From: Pseudomonas helleri
GTDB lineage: Bacteria > Pseudomonadota > Gammaproteobacteria > Pseudomonadales > Pseudomonadaceae
DNA length: 64,000 nucleotides
NCBI RefSeq assembly: GCF_001043025.1
Contig: NZ_JYLD01000003.1
Location: 310,001-374,000 of the forward strand
Reading direction: 5' to 3'
Shown: one piece after another, positions 49,143-57,623 of the stretch
Numbering within the stretch: position 1 is the first letter of the stretch
Layout: each line of letters opens with the position of its first letter
Position numbers and translations under genes: made by a program
Notes under the pieces: model-generated
The model's database searches: none
What the model saw: only the letters and a program-made list of their open reading frames with translations
What the model was told of the DNA's origin: nothing

Positions 49143-51473
49143 ATGCCCGCTCAGCCGTTCCGTCTTACGTCCCTGGCCAGTGTGTTACTGGGTGCCAGCC
49201 TCAGCTTCAACGCCGTTGCCGAGGCTGACGCCAAGCACTATCACATCGCACCCTCCTCTCTGGAAAACGCGCTGAATCAGTTTGGACGTGAAGCCGGGGT
49301 GCTGATTTCGTTCAGTTCGGCCGCCGCCAGTGGCCTGCAAAGCCACGGCCTGGAAGGTAACTTCAACCCGGAGCAAGGCTTGCAAACGTTGCTCGAAGGC
49401 ACCGGCCTGCAAGCCCGTTCAGAAGGTGAAGGGGCCTTTAGCCTACAACCGGCACCCGCTGCTGACGCCCCGCACAGTATCGAATTGGGCGCTTCCAGCG
49501 TGGTCGGTGACTGGCTGGGCGATGCCGAGCAAATCAATGTGTTCGAGCATCCGGGCGCCCGTGACGTGATCCGCCGCGAAGAGTTCGAACGCCAGGGCGC
49601 CACATCTGCCCGCGAGGTGCTCAACCGCATCCCCGGCGTCAACGCCCCGGAAAACAACGGCACCGGCAGCCATGACATGGCCCTCAACTTCGGCATACGC
49701 GGCCTCAACCCGCGTCTGGCTACGCGCTCGACGGTGTTGATGGACGGCATTCCGGTGCCGTTTGCGCCGTACGGTCAGCCTCAGTTGTCTTTTGCCCCGG
49801 TAAGCATGGGCAACATGGACGCGGTGGATGTGGTGCGCGGCGGCGGTGCCGTGCGTTATGGCCCACAAAACGTGGGCGGCATCGTCAACTTTGTGACCCG
49901 CGCGATTCCCGTGGAGCCGACGGTCAAAGTGGGCGTTCAGACCGAAACCAGCCCGTCGTCCACCCAGGACGGCTTCAAGAAAACCGCCAACCTGCTGGCA
50001 GGCGGCACGGCCGACAATGGCCTGGGCGGCGCCGTGCTCTACTCCGGAACCCGTGGCAGCGACTGGCGCGAACACAGCGACACGCGCATCGATGACCTGA
50101 TTCTCAAGGGCAACTACCAACTCGACGAAGCCAACAGCTTCAACGCCATGGCTCAGTACTACGACGGCGAGGCGCAAATGCCGGGCGGCCTGAGCACCGC
50201 GGCTTACAAGGCTGACCCGTATCAATCGACCCGCCCGAACGACAAGTTCTGGGGCCGTCGCACGCTGGTTAATTTTGGTTATCGCTACCAGGAAGACCGC
50301 CGCGAATTCACGGTGAACAGCTTCTTCACCAAAACCCTGCGCAGCGGGTATCTGGATCAAGGCACCTTCCTCTCGCTGTCACCCCGCGAGTACTGGGTGC
50401 GCGGGGTTGAAACGCGCCTGGCCCAAGGCTTTGACCTGGGCAGCAGCGTGCACGAAGTGGGCGTGGGCTATCGCTACATCAACGAAGCCGGGCACGAGTT
50501 GCGCTACCGCACGCCTATCGCTGACAACCAACTACCGACCACCAGCAGCCGCAACGACCGCGACACCCGCGGAGCCACCGAAGCGCACGCCTTTTTCATC
50601 GACGACAAAATCGATATCGGCAAGTGGACATTCACGCCCGGCATTCGCTACGAAATGATCGAACAGCAGCAAACCAATCTGCTGACCCACGTGAAATATA
50701 AAGGCGATTACAACACGCCGCTGCCTGCACTCAACGTGATGTACCACGTCACCGACAGCTGGAATATTTACGCCAACACCGAAGGTTCATTCGGCAGTGT
50801 GCAGTACAGCCAGATGCCGAACCGGGTCACTGGCGGCGAAGTAAAACCTGAAAAAGCCCGCACCTGGGAACTGGGCACACGCTACGACAATGGCAACCTG
50901 CGCGCGGAGATCGGCGCATTTCTGATCAACTTCAACAATCAATACGACAGCAACCAGACCACCGACACCGTGATCGCCCGGGGTAAAACCCGCCATCAAG
51001 GCATCGAAGCCAGCGTCAACTATGCGCTCGAAGGCTTGAGCCCTGAATTGGCCGGTTTCGACGTGTATGCCACCTACGCCTATGTTGACGCGACCATCCG
51101 CGAAGATGGGCCGAACAAAGGCAATCGCGTGCCGTTCTCCTCGAAAAACAAAGGCAGCCTTGGCGTTGCTTACACCCAAGGCCCGTGGAAGGCCAATCTG
51201 GACAGCACCTTCCAGAGCAACCAGTTCGCTGACAACGCCAACACCCGCACTGAAAGCGCTGACGGCAGCACCGGCCTGATCCCCGGCTACATGCTGTTCA
51301 ACACCCGCGTTGGCTACGATTTCGGCCATCAACTGTCTGACCTGAACGTTGCCGTCGGGGTTAAAAACATCTTCAACCACGAGTACTACACACGCTCATT
51401 TGACGACAACAACAAGGGCAAATACGTGGGCGAACCTCGCACCGTGTACGTCCAGACCTCTGTTGCATTTTGA
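49143..51473 (+). CDS. fecA: FecA, TonB-dependent ferric dicitrate receptor
   Basis: A 776-residue outer-membrane receptor very close to E. coli FecA. The plug contains REVLNRIPGVNAPENNGTGS, FGIRGLNPRLATRSTVLMDG and VRGGGAVRYGPQNVGGIVNF; the barrel contains LYSGTRGSDWREHSDTRIDD and NTEGSFGSVQYSQMPNRVTG. A signal peptide (about 1-26) is followed by an STN signalling domain (about 33-105). It imports ferric citrate with TonB energy and signals through FecR to FecI. The end (YVQTSVAF) has the terminal Phe required for barrel assembly. ATG 49143 is in a normal position after a stretch of about 100 bases following the truncated REPIN. Confidence 0.97.
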   Translation: MPAQPFRLTSLASVLLGASLSFNAVAEADAKHYHIAPSSLENALNQFGREAGVLISFSSAAASGLQSHGLEGNFNPEQGLQTLLEGTGLQARSEGEGAFSLQPAPAADAPHSIELGASSVVGDWLGDAEQINVFEHPGARDVIRREEFERQGATSAREVLNRIPGVNAPENNGTGSHDMALNFGIRGLNPRLATRSTVLMDGIPVPFAPYGQPQLSFAPVSMGNMDAVDVVRGGGAVRYGPQNVGGIVNFVTRAIPVEPTVKVGVQTETSPSSTQDGFKKTANLLAGGTADNGLGGAVLYSGTRGSDWREHSDTRIDDLILKGNYQLDEANSFNAMAQYYDGEAQMPGGLSTAAYKADPYQSTRPNDKFWGRRTLVNFGYRYQEDRREFTVNSFFTKTLRSGYLDQGTFLSLSPREYWVRGVETRLAQGFDLGSSVHEVGVGYRYINEAGHELRYRTPIADNQLPTTSSRNDRDTRGATEAHAFFIDDKIDIGKWTFTPGIRYEMIEQQQTNLLTHVKYKGDYNTPLPALNVMYHVTDSWNIYANTEGSFGSVQYSQMPNRVTGGEVKPEKARTWELGTRYDNGNLRAEIGAFLINFNNQYDSNQTTDTVIARGKTRHQGIEASVNYALEGLSPELAGFDVYATYAYVDATIREDGPNKGNRVPFSSKNKGSLGVAYTQGPWKANLDSTFQSNQFADNANTRTESADGSTGLIPGYMLFNTRVGYDFGHQLSDLNVAVGVKNIFNHEYYTRSFDDNNKGKYVGEPRTVYVQTSVAF

Positions 51474-51486
51474 TATAAATCGGCCA

Positions 51487-51509
51487 TGGCCCGCCCATGC
51501 GGGCCTTTG
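51487..51509 (+). terminator. Weak hairpin terminator after fecA
   Basis: GGCCCGC (51488-51494) pairs with GCGGGCC (51500-51506), followed by TTT. It lies 14 bases after the fecA stop. The T-run is short, so it may be only partly effective. Confidence 0.5.
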
Positions 51510-51673
51510 CCCCTGTCAAAGACTGACGCGGATCAGGGCCAATGATTGTTCCTGAAAATAGTGCTTGAAATATTTGCTCATCGGCTCAAACACTGTAGGT
51601 GAGCGCTGACGATGAACCTTTGAGTCGCGAGGCCGTCACAACTCACACGAGCACGCTAGATAAGGGAAGCATT

Positions 51674-52099
51674 ATGCAAACTGAAGTCTTTTCCGATAAA
51701 AACATCGCTGTTGACGCACGCACCCAGAATTGGGTGACAGCTACAGTTGAAGTTACGCTCGAGCGTTACTTGTTAGACCTGACTCGAGTCATCGTGCATG
51801 TCACCGATGAGAATGGCGGCAAGTCCGGTCCAAAAGACAAACGCTGCAAAATGGAGGCTCGTCCAAAAGGTCACCAACCGATTCTGGTATCCCACGACGC
51901 TAATGAACTGACACTCGCCGTTGAAGGCGCTGCGACCAAACTGCAGCACGCTCTGGAGCATTTGTTCGGCAAGCTAAAGAGTAAACCCACTGCAAAACTG
52001 CCCGTTGAGGGGTTCGGAGAGAAAGAGCACAAAACCAGTGCTGACGCTTTGCTCGAAGAAGAATTCCTGGAAAAAGAACAGGCCGCACTCAACAGCTGA
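51674..52099 (+). CDS. HPF/RaiA-family ribosome-associated protein
   Basis: A 141-residue protein. The N-terminal part (about 1-95) shows the S30AE/HPF fold pattern: VTATVEVTLERYLLDLTRVI, then VHVTDENGGKSGPKDKRCKM and ANELTLAVEGAATKLQHALE. Such proteins bind the 30S decoding site and help silence ribosomes in stationary phase or cold. The tail (about 100-141) is charged and probably flexible, and there is no long-HPF dimerisation domain. ATG 51674 has AAGGGAAG upstream; a longer frame from 51599 is unlikely. It ends in a strong bidirectional terminator. Confidence 0.85.
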   Translation: MQTEVFSDKNIAVDARTQNWVTATVEVTLERYLLDLTRVIVHVTDENGGKSGPKDKRCKMEARPKGHQPILVSHDANELTLAVEGAATKLQHALEHLFGKLKSKPTAKLPVEGFGEKEHKTSADALLEEEFLEKEQAALNS

Positions 52100-52119
52100 T
52101 TCAGCGCCAAGGGCGCACT

Positions 52120-52159
52120 AAAAAAGGGCGGGCTTACTTCGGTAAGCCCGCCCTTTTTT
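52120..52159. terminator. Strong bidirectional rho-independent terminator
   Basis: A 12-bp GC-rich stem (GGGCGGGCTTAC with GTAAGCCCGCCC) and a TTCG loop are flanked by six A and six T. It serves the HPF-family gene on plus and the PsiE-family gene on minus. Confidence 0.95.
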
Positions 52160-52178
52160 GTGGTGCAAAAACGCCAGA

Positions 52179-52679
52179 TTACAATTCGCCCTTCTCCACC
52201 TCCGGGTGCTCGCCAGAACCGGCGCCGGTCTTGCGATGCGGGTTTTCGATCTTCACTGACGGGAACTGCGAGGACGCATAGCGCACCACCAGAATCGCAA
52301 ACGCCAGCAGCAGAATCGCCCCGGTCAGGTACACCACGCCCATGTCTGGCGGGTTGTGGTGCGAGACGTTGGAAATCAGCAGACGGGTCAGCGCCGTGAT
52401 CGCCACGTAAATCAGGAAGCGCACGGGCATGTGGTTGGTCTTGAAATAAATCCCGACCATCGCCCCCAGTTCCAGGTAGATAAACAGCAGCAGAATGTCG
52501 TCGATGCTGATGTTGCCCTTCTCCACCATCTGCAGAAATTCCATCACCGCCGCCCAGGCAGTGACTGCACCAATGGCGAACAAGGCCAGGTAGTGGAAGG
52601 TTTCAACGAACAAATTGCCCATCGATTCGGCCAGCTCATGGACCCGGCGACGTAGCTTCTCAGCTTTGTTTACTCTCAC
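52179..52679 (-). CDS. PsiE-family (phosphate-starvation-inducible) membrane protein
   Basis: A 166-residue inner-membrane protein with four hydrophobic segments: FHYLALFAIGAVTAWAAVME, DDILLLFIYLELGAMVGIYF, FLIYVAITALTRLLI and VVYLTGAILLLAFAILVVRY. The conserved LELGAMVGIYFKTNHMPVRF and HHNPPDMG identify the PsiE family (pfam DUF for phosphate-starvation-inducible E). The function is unknown. The GTG start at 52679 has AGGAG seven bases upstream. It ends at the bidirectional terminator shared with the HPF-family gene. Confidence 0.88.
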   Translation of the reverse strand: MRVNKAEKLRRRVHELAESMGNLFVETFHYLALFAIGAVTAWAAVMEFLQMVEKGNISIDDILLLFIYLELGAMVGIYFKTNHMPVRFLIYVAITALTRLLISNVSHHNPPDMGVVYLTGAILLLAFAILVVRYASSQFPSVKIENPHRKTGAGSGEHPEVEKGEL

Positions 52680-52731
52680 GATGCAGCTCCTTGAGTCGAT
52701 TAAAACGGATCATCCGCGATGAACGTGACGC

Positions 52732-52747
52732 TTTCTGCATGCAGAAA
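52732..52747. promoter_or_regulatory. 16-bp perfect palindrome
   Basis: TTTCTGCATGCAGAAA lies 53 bases upstream of the PsiE-family start and about 180 bases before yebG. It may be an operator for the PsiE-family gene. The binding protein cannot be named from sequence. Confidence 0.4.
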
Positions 52748-52865
52748 AAAGGCCAGTCACCGCCAGTGAGATGATGGCCAGCCGCGATTAGACACGTCCT
52801 CTGCCATTTGCAGCTAGAGTCAAAAAGTCGCTAGTCAAAGGGCGGTGATTGGCTTATGCTTTTTG

Positions 52866-52881
52866 CTGTATAAAAACACAG
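52866..52881. promoter_or_regulatory. LexA (SOS) box upstream of yebG
   Basis: CTGTATAAAAACACAG fits the CTGT-N8-ACAG LexA consensus, with an AT-rich spacer. It lies 42 bases upstream of the yebG start. E. coli yebG is also SOS-controlled. Confidence 0.88.
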
Positions 52882-52923
52882 TATTCGTAAGACAACTTAT
52901 CGTGAAGGCATATGAGGTGGTAA

Positions 52924-53181
52924 ATGGCCGTCGAAGTGGTATACCGCAGCAGCCGAGATCTGGAGCGTTTGTTCATGGATAAAGCCGAAGCTGACCGTCA
53001 TGACAAAATGCTCGAGCTGGCCGAGCTGCTGGCTGAAGTGTTGCAAAAGGCTGTGCCGTCGCTGAACGAGCAGCAAGTTGAAGAAGCCGGCATCTACATG
53101 GCGAAGAACCGCGATGTGTTCGCCAAGGCCTTCAAGAGCCAGCCCGACGCGCTGTCCGAGCTGCTGGTCGAGAGCGAGTAA
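52924..53181 (+). CDS. yebG: YebG, DNA-damage-inducible protein
   Basis: The 85-residue product begins MAVEVVYRSSRDLERLFMDK and continues EADRHDKMLELAELLAEVL. It matches E. coli YebG (MAVEVKYVV, then KEADAYDKMLDTADLL). The protein is acidic and helical; its function in the SOS response is unknown. A LexA box lies 42 bases upstream. The start is preceded by GAGGTGGTAA. Confidence 0.9.
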   Translation: MAVEVVYRSSRDLERLFMDKAEADRHDKMLELAELLAEVLQKAVPSLNEQQVEEAGIYMAKNRDVFAKAFKSQPDALSELLVESE

Positions 53182-53258
53182 TCAGTCGCGCCCTCGCTTG
53201 ACTCTCCCCTTTGGGGCAACGTTTACCTTGAAAGGCCTTCTTTCAGGTGAGTGTAGCG

Positions 53259-53834
53259 ATGAGCAAGCGTGTACTGATCATTCTGGGGCATCCCTCGACC
53301 GACAGTTTCTGTGGCGCGATAGCAAATAATTATTTCGAGGCAGCAACGCACGCTGGTCACGAGGTGCGCATAGTACAACTGGGTGCTCTGAACTTTGACC
53401 CGGTGCTGCACGAAGGTTACAACCAGATCCAGACACTGGAACAAGACCTGCTCGATGCCCAGGCAGACATCATGTGGGCCGAACATCTGGTGTTTGTGTT
53501 TCCACTGTGGTGGGGCGGCGTTCCGGCTTTGCTCAAAGGCTTTATCGACCGCACCTTCCTGCCAGGCTTTGCCTTCAAGTACCGCCAGGGCAAAGTCTTC
53601 CCTGACAAATTGCTCAAAGGCCGCACCGCCCACCTGCTGGTCGCCATGGACACTGCACCGTGGTATTACAAATGGGTTTACTGGATGCCGGGGCTTCATC
53701 AAATGCGCAAGCACACTTTGGCGTTTTGCGGCATAAAACCGCTGACCACTTTGATGTTCGGCCCAGTGTTAACCTCGACCACAACTCAACGGCAAAGGTG
53801 GCTGCAACAGGCCATGACGCTTGCCCGTCGCTAA
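53259..53834 (+). CDS. NAD(P)H-dependent flavin oxidoreductase (quinone reductase type)
   Basis: A 191-residue flavodoxin-like enzyme. It starts MSKRVLIILGHPSTDSFCGA, the MdaB/NQO-type flavin-phosphate loop, and has WAEHLVFVFPLWWGGVPALL followed by KGFIDRTFLPGFAFKY, the family signature for the flavin isoalloxazine site. It probably reduces quinones or related electrophiles. ATG 53259 is preferred to GTG 53247 on family length. A MerR-family gene follows after 36 bases, its possible regulator. Confidence 0.88.
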   Translation: MSKRVLIILGHPSTDSFCGAIANNYFEAATHAGHEVRIVQLGALNFDPVLHEGYNQIQTLEQDLLDAQADIMWAEHLVFVFPLWWGGVPALLKGFIDRTFLPGFAFKYRQGKVFPDKLLKGRTAHLLVAMDTAPWYYKWVYWMPGLHQMRKHTLAFCGIKPLTTLMFGPVLTSTTTQRQRWLQQAMTLARR

Positions 53835-53870
53835 TGCTCCGTCGGCCGACGCCTCTTTTAAGGACCTTTC

Positions 53871-54245
53871 ATGTACATCGGCAAAGCGGCCCAATTGTCA
53901 GGCACGACCATAAAAAGCATTCGTCACTACGAAGCCATCGGCTTGTTGCCCTCCCCTCAACGTCAGGGCAAATACCGCATCTACTCCCAACACAGTGTTG
54001 AGTGGCTGAAGTTCATCAAGTGTGCACAGCAGTTGGGTTTCAAGCTTAAGGAAATGCTCACGATTGTCGAGAACCACCCAGGGCAACCCTTGCCGTGGGA
54101 GGTGGTCAGCAACGCCATCGAGGTAAAGAAAAATGCTGTGGCGAGGCAGATCGAAGCATTGCAACAGGTGCAGGCGCAGTTGGTTGAATTTGAAACCCGT
54201 TTCAAGGATGCCTCACAACCTGTGAATCCTGGCTGCGATCCTTAA
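53871..54245 (+). CDS. MerR-family transcriptional regulator
   Basis: A 124-residue protein with the MerR helix-turn-helix at residues 1-70 (MYIGKAAQLSGTTIKSIRHY, then EAIGLLPSPQRQGKYRIYS) and a short coiled coil (about 85-118). There is no clear metal-binding Cys pattern, although one Cys lies near the end (NPGCDP). It is small for the family and probably senses redox or small molecules. It follows the NAD(P)H oxidoreductase gene by 36 bases, so control of that gene is plausible. Confidence 0.88.
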   Translation: MYIGKAAQLSGTTIKSIRHYEAIGLLPSPQRQGKYRIYSQHSVEWLKFIKCAQQLGFKLKEMLTIVENHPGQPLPWEVVSNAIEVKKNAVARQIEALQQVQAQLVEFETRFKDASQPVNPGCDP

Positions 54246-54267
54246 CCTGCAGAAAACCGGCCCGCTT

Positions 54268-55293
54268 TTAGTCCTGCCCATACAGCAGCTTCTGCGCCAA
54301 TTCGTCCGAAACCCGGGCCGGTGAACGTTTTTCGGCCTGGGCGTGGGCGTAGATGCCGGTCAGACGTTTGCTGATTTGCAGCAAATGCTGATTGATGGTT
54401 TCTGGCTGCGCCCCTTGGTGGGTCAACGCCATGTAGATCAGCCCGCCCGAATTGATGACGTAATCGGGTGCATACAAAATGCCCCGACGCTCCAACTGGT
54501 CGGCCACTTGCAAGTTGGTCAGCTGATTGTTGGCGCATCCGGCCACAGCAGAGCAACGCAATTGGGCGACGCTGTGCCAGTTCAACACGCCACCCAAGCC
54601 GCACGGCGCCAGAATGTCACACGGCGTGCTGAGCAAGGCTTCGCAGGCCACCGGGTGGGCGCCCAACTGCTCCATGGCCAAGCGTACTTTGCCGGGGTCG
54701 GTGTCGCACACCAGCAGCTCGGCGCCAGCCGCGTGCAGTTGCTCGGCCAGGGCATAGCCGACTTTGCCCAAGCCTTGAATGGCAACGCGCAAGCCTTCGA
54801 GATTGTCACTGCCCAGCCGCGATGAGGCGGTGCTGCGGATGCCGGCAAACACGCCCATGGCCGTGTGCGCCGAAGGATCACCGGCGGCGGTGGTACTGGT
54901 GACGTGGCGAGTGTATTGGGCGATGCAGTCCATATCGGCAGTGGAGGTGCCGCTGTCGATGGCGGTGATGTAGCGGCCGTCGAGTTGCTCCACGCAGCGA
55001 CCAAATGCTTCAAACAGCGCTGAACGGCTTTCAACATGAGGCGCGCGCATGATGACCGCTTTTGCCCCACCGACTGCCAGCCCGGCCAGCGCTGCTTTAT
55101 AGCTCATGTCCTGGGCCAGACGGACCGCATCGCTGACGGCACTTTCGTCGTTGGGGTACGCCAGATAACGGCACCCACCCAACGCTGGCCCCAAGCGACT
55201 GCTGTGAATGGCAATCACGGCTTTAAGCCCTGTAACGGGATCAATACTGAGGTGCAGCGACTCCACATGAGCGCTTTGCATGAGAGCAAACAT
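54268..55293 (-). CDS. Leu/Phe/Val-type amino acid dehydrogenase
   Basis: A 341-residue Glu/Leu/Phe/Val dehydrogenase. The substrate domain has LGPALGGCRYLAYPNDESAV and MSYKAALAGLAVGGAKAVIM with the catalytic Lys residues. The NAD domain has VAIQGLGKVGYALAEQLHAA. It deaminates branched-chain or aromatic amino acids with NAD. I chose ATG 55293 (MFALMQSAHVESLHLSIDPV), which has GAGGG seven bases upstream; the frame extends to 55554 but that part covers a repeat element and is not protein-like. It is convergent with the MerR gene. Confidence 0.88.
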   Translation of the reverse strand: MFALMQSAHVESLHLSIDPVTGLKAVIAIHSSRLGPALGGCRYLAYPNDESAVSDAVRLAQDMSYKAALAGLAVGGAKAVIMRAPHVESRSALFEAFGRCVEQLDGRYITAIDSGTSTADMDCIAQYTRHVTSTTAAGDPSAHTAMGVFAGIRSTASSRLGSDNLEGLRVAIQGLGKVGYALAEQLHAAGAELLVCDTDPGKVRLAMEQLGAHPVACEALLSTPCDILAPCGLGGVLNWHSVAQLRCSAVAGCANNQLTNLQVADQLERRGILYAPDYVINSGGLIYMALTHQGAQPETINQHLLQISKRLTGIYAHAQAEKRSPARVSDELAQKLLYGQD

Positions 55294-55481
55294 TAACCAG
55301 CCCTCGATCGGTGACAGGTAAACGCCAGTATAGGCCGTCGCAAAAAAGGCGTTGAAGTGAGCAGGAATAAGGTTCGAGGATTTGCGCTGGTTGCAGGTAT
55401 ATGGAGAACGTCCGGAACTGCCGCTCCGTGTTCGACGCGGCGCTGTCGCGCAGCAAACAGGACAGCGAATATCTTCAGCAT

Positions 55482-55529
55482 CCCCCAATCGGTTCCCTCT
55501 CCTTCGGGAGAGGGCTAGGGTGAGGGGGT
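55482..55529. repeat. Repeat related to the hairpin at 40792
   Basis: CCCCCAATCGGTTCCCTCTC, a small loop (CTTCGG) and GAGAGGGCTAGGGTGAGGGG form an imperfect hairpin sharing CCCCAATC and CCCTCTCC with the 40792 element. It lies about 190 bases upstream of the dehydrogenase gene. Confidence 0.65.
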
Positions 55530-55589
55530 GCTCTTGATTTGAGTACATATCCATTGCTGCGGCAATGGCCTCTTAGATCAAAAGCCGAT

Positions 55590-55661
55590 CAAGATCAAAA
55601 GATCGCGAGGCAAGCTCGCTCCTACAGGGATGTGGTTAACCGCCATCTGCGATCTTTTGAT
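55590..55661. repeat. REP element of the GAGCTTGCCTCGCGATC family
   Basis: A full inverted copy (GATCGCGAGGCAAGCTCGCT followed by CCTACAGGG, about 55599-55629) and a short partner fragment (TGCGATCTTTTGAT) at about 55648-55661. It lies in the divergent-upstream region after maiA. Confidence 0.8.
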
Positions 55662-55676
55662 TGTGAAAGTTACCCG

Positions 55677-56306
55677 TTAAACGGGCGTATCCGGTTGCCG
55701 TGCCGGGTGCGCCTGGATAAAGGCCGGGTGCTGTTCGGCCAATGCCGCCACCCTCGCAATGCGTGGATAAGCCGTCAGCAACACGTTGAACCGTTGTGCC
55801 GCGTACACCTGCGGGATCAGGTACACGTCTGCCAGGCCCGGCTCCGGGCCAAAGCAATAGCCGCTGTCACCGATCATGTGTTCGATGGCCGCCAAACCCT
55901 GGCTGATCCAATGCTCGATCCACTGGCTTACCTGCTCTTCGTTCTGCCCCTGTTGGCGCAGTTGGTTGAGCACGCTGACGTTGTGCAGCGGGTGGATATC
56001 GCAGGCCACCAAAGCTGCAACGGCACGTTCGTGAGCGCGGGTGATCAGGTCTTCGGACAGTAATGGCCGCACCGGGTAGCGTTCTTCGAGGTATTCGATG
56101 ATCGCCGGTGACTGGATCAATACGCTGCCGTCATCGGTGCGCAAGGCCGGTACGCGGCCCTGCGGGTTGATCGCCTGGTAAATGGGCTGGCGATGCTCGC
56201 CTTTGAGCAGGTTGATCGGCACGGCCTGGTAATCCAGGCCTTTGAGCGCCAAAGCGATGCGCACCCGGTACGACGAGGTCGAACGGTAGTAAGCAAAGAG
56301 TTCCAT
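55677..56306 (-). CDS. maiA: Maleylacetoacetate isomerase
   Basis: A 209-residue zeta-class glutathione-transferase-like enzyme (MELFAYYRSTSSYRVRIALA) that isomerises maleylacetoacetate to fumarylacetoacetate using glutathione. The active-site motif reads S-T-S-S rather than the S-S-C-S of animal enzymes, which is common in pseudomonads. The N-terminal thioredoxin-like domain (1-85, with QSPAIIEYLEERYP) and the helical domain (90-209, with DIHPLHNVSVLNQL and GLADVYLIPQVYAAQRFNV) are complete. ATG 56306 starts 10 bases after fahA. It is the last gene of the homogentisate operon. Confidence 0.95.
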   Translation of the reverse strand: MELFAYYRSTSSYRVRIALALKGLDYQAVPINLLKGEHRQPIYQAINPQGRVPALRTDDGSVLIQSPAIIEYLEERYPVRPLLSEDLITRAHERAVAALVACDIHPLHNVSVLNQLRQQGQNEEQVSQWIEHWISQGLAAIEHMIGDSGYCFGPEPGLADVYLIPQVYAAQRFNVLLTAYPRIARVAALAEQHPAFIQAHPARQPDTPV

Positions 56307-56316
56307 GGCTCGCTCC

Positions 56317-57621
56317 TCAGCGTGCAGCGACAACCTTGCCGCGGCATTCGCCGAAACCGATTGAGGCAAAACCTTCACGCTTGCAACGGGCGCGGAAGAT
56401 GATTTCGTCGCCGTCCTCAAGGAATTTGCGCACTTCACCCGACGCCAGTTCAACCGGATGTTTACCGCCTTCGGTAATTTCCAGCAGGCTGCCCAGTTGC
56501 GAATGATCAGGGCCTGACAAGGTGCCCGAACCGAACAAGTCACCCGACTGCAATTGGCAACCGTTGACGCTGTGGTGGGCCACCAACTGCGCGGCGGTCC
56601 AGTACATGTTCAGGCTGTTGCTCAAGCCCAAACGCTGCGCAGGCAGGTTTTGCTCGCGCATCGATGCGGTCAACAGCAGCACTTCCAGTTCGATATCCAA
56701 TGCACCATGGGCCTGATCGTGGGCATCCAGCAGATACGGCAGCGGCTGCGGATCACCTTGCGGGCGCGCAGGTTGTGCACGACGGAACGGTTCCAGGGCT
56801 TCGGCGGTCACCACCCATGGCGAGATGCTGGTGATAAAGCTTTTGGACAGGAACGGCCCCAGCGGCTGGTATTCCCACGCCTGAATGTCACGCGCCGACC
56901 AGTCGTTGAGCAGGCAGAAACCGGCAATGTGTTCGCTCGCCTCGCCGATCGCGATGGCATCGCCCATGTCGTTGCCCTGGCCGATCCAGATGCCCAACTC
57001 CAGTTCATAGTCCAGACGGGCGCAGGGGCCAAACACCGGTTCGGTCTGCCCGGCGGGCAAGGTTTGGCCTTTAGGACGGCGCACGTCGACGCCCGACGGG
57101 CGAATGGTCGAGGCACGGCCGTGGTAGCCGATTGGTACGTACTTGTAGTTGGGCAGTAACGGATTGTCGGGGCGGAACAGTTTGCCGACGTTTTTCGCGT
57201 GTTCAATGCCCACGTAGAAGTCGGTGTAATCACCGATTTTGGCGGGCAGGTGCAGTTCGCAATCAGCCGCCAGCGGTAGCAGTTTGGCGCCCTGGGCTTC
57301 GATCTTGCCGCGCAGGGTGCTGCCTTCGCCCAGCAGTTCCAACAACCGTTCACGCAAGGCCACGCGAGCGCTTTTGCCCAAGGCAAAGTAGGCGTTCAAG
57401 GCGCCGCCCAACGAGGCTTCTACGGCGACTTTGGCAGGCCCCTCGAACAAACCGGCAGCCAGTGCGGCTTCCAGGTCGAAGATGTGCTCGCCGATCGCAA
57501 CGCCACTGCGCGGAGCTGAACCTTGAACGCTAAACACGCCCAGCGGCAGGTTTTGTAACGGGAAATCGCTGTGACCATTGGCGGAGGCGATCCAACTACG
57601 GGTTAAAGTGGACTGGGTCAT
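56317..57621 (-). CDS. fahA: Fumarylacetoacetase
   Basis: A 434-residue hydrolase that splits fumarylacetoacetate into fumarate and acetoacetate. The N-terminal SH3-like domain (about 1-118) precedes the catalytic domain with DYTDFYVGIEHAKNVGKLFR, VPIGYHGRASTIRPSG (catalytic His), and DYELELGIWIG, whose Glu residues bind metal, and DWSARDIQAWEYQPLGPFLS. ATG 57621 (MTQSTLTRSWIASANG) begins two bases after the hmgA stop; a longer frame from 57699 would overlap hmgA. Complete and typical in length. Confidence 0.96.
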   Translation of the reverse strand: MTQSTLTRSWIASANGHSDFPLQNLPLGVFSVQGSAPRSGVAIGEHIFDLEAALAAGLFEGPAKVAVEASLGGALNAYFALGKSARVALRERLLELLGEGSTLRGKIEAQGAKLLPLAADCELHLPAKIGDYTDFYVGIEHAKNVGKLFRPDNPLLPNYKYVPIGYHGRASTIRPSGVDVRRPKGQTLPAGQTEPVFGPCARLDYELELGIWIGQGNDMGDAIAIGEASEHIAGFCLLNDWSARDIQAWEYQPLGPFLSKSFITSISPWVVTAEALEPFRRAQPARPQGDPQPLPYLLDAHDQAHGALDIELEVLLLTASMREQNLPAQRLGLSNSLNMYWTAAQLVAHHSVNGCQLQSGDLFGSGTLSGPDHSQLGSLLEITEGGKHPVELASGEVRKFLEDGDEIIFRARCKREGFASIGFGECRGKVVAAR

Positions 57622-57623
57622 GG

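Noticed and set aside
55294..55554. N-terminal extension of the amino acid dehydrogenase
   Set aside because: It translates the repeat at 55482 and has Cys/Arg-rich non-homologous sequence; ATG 55293 with GAGGG fits the family start.
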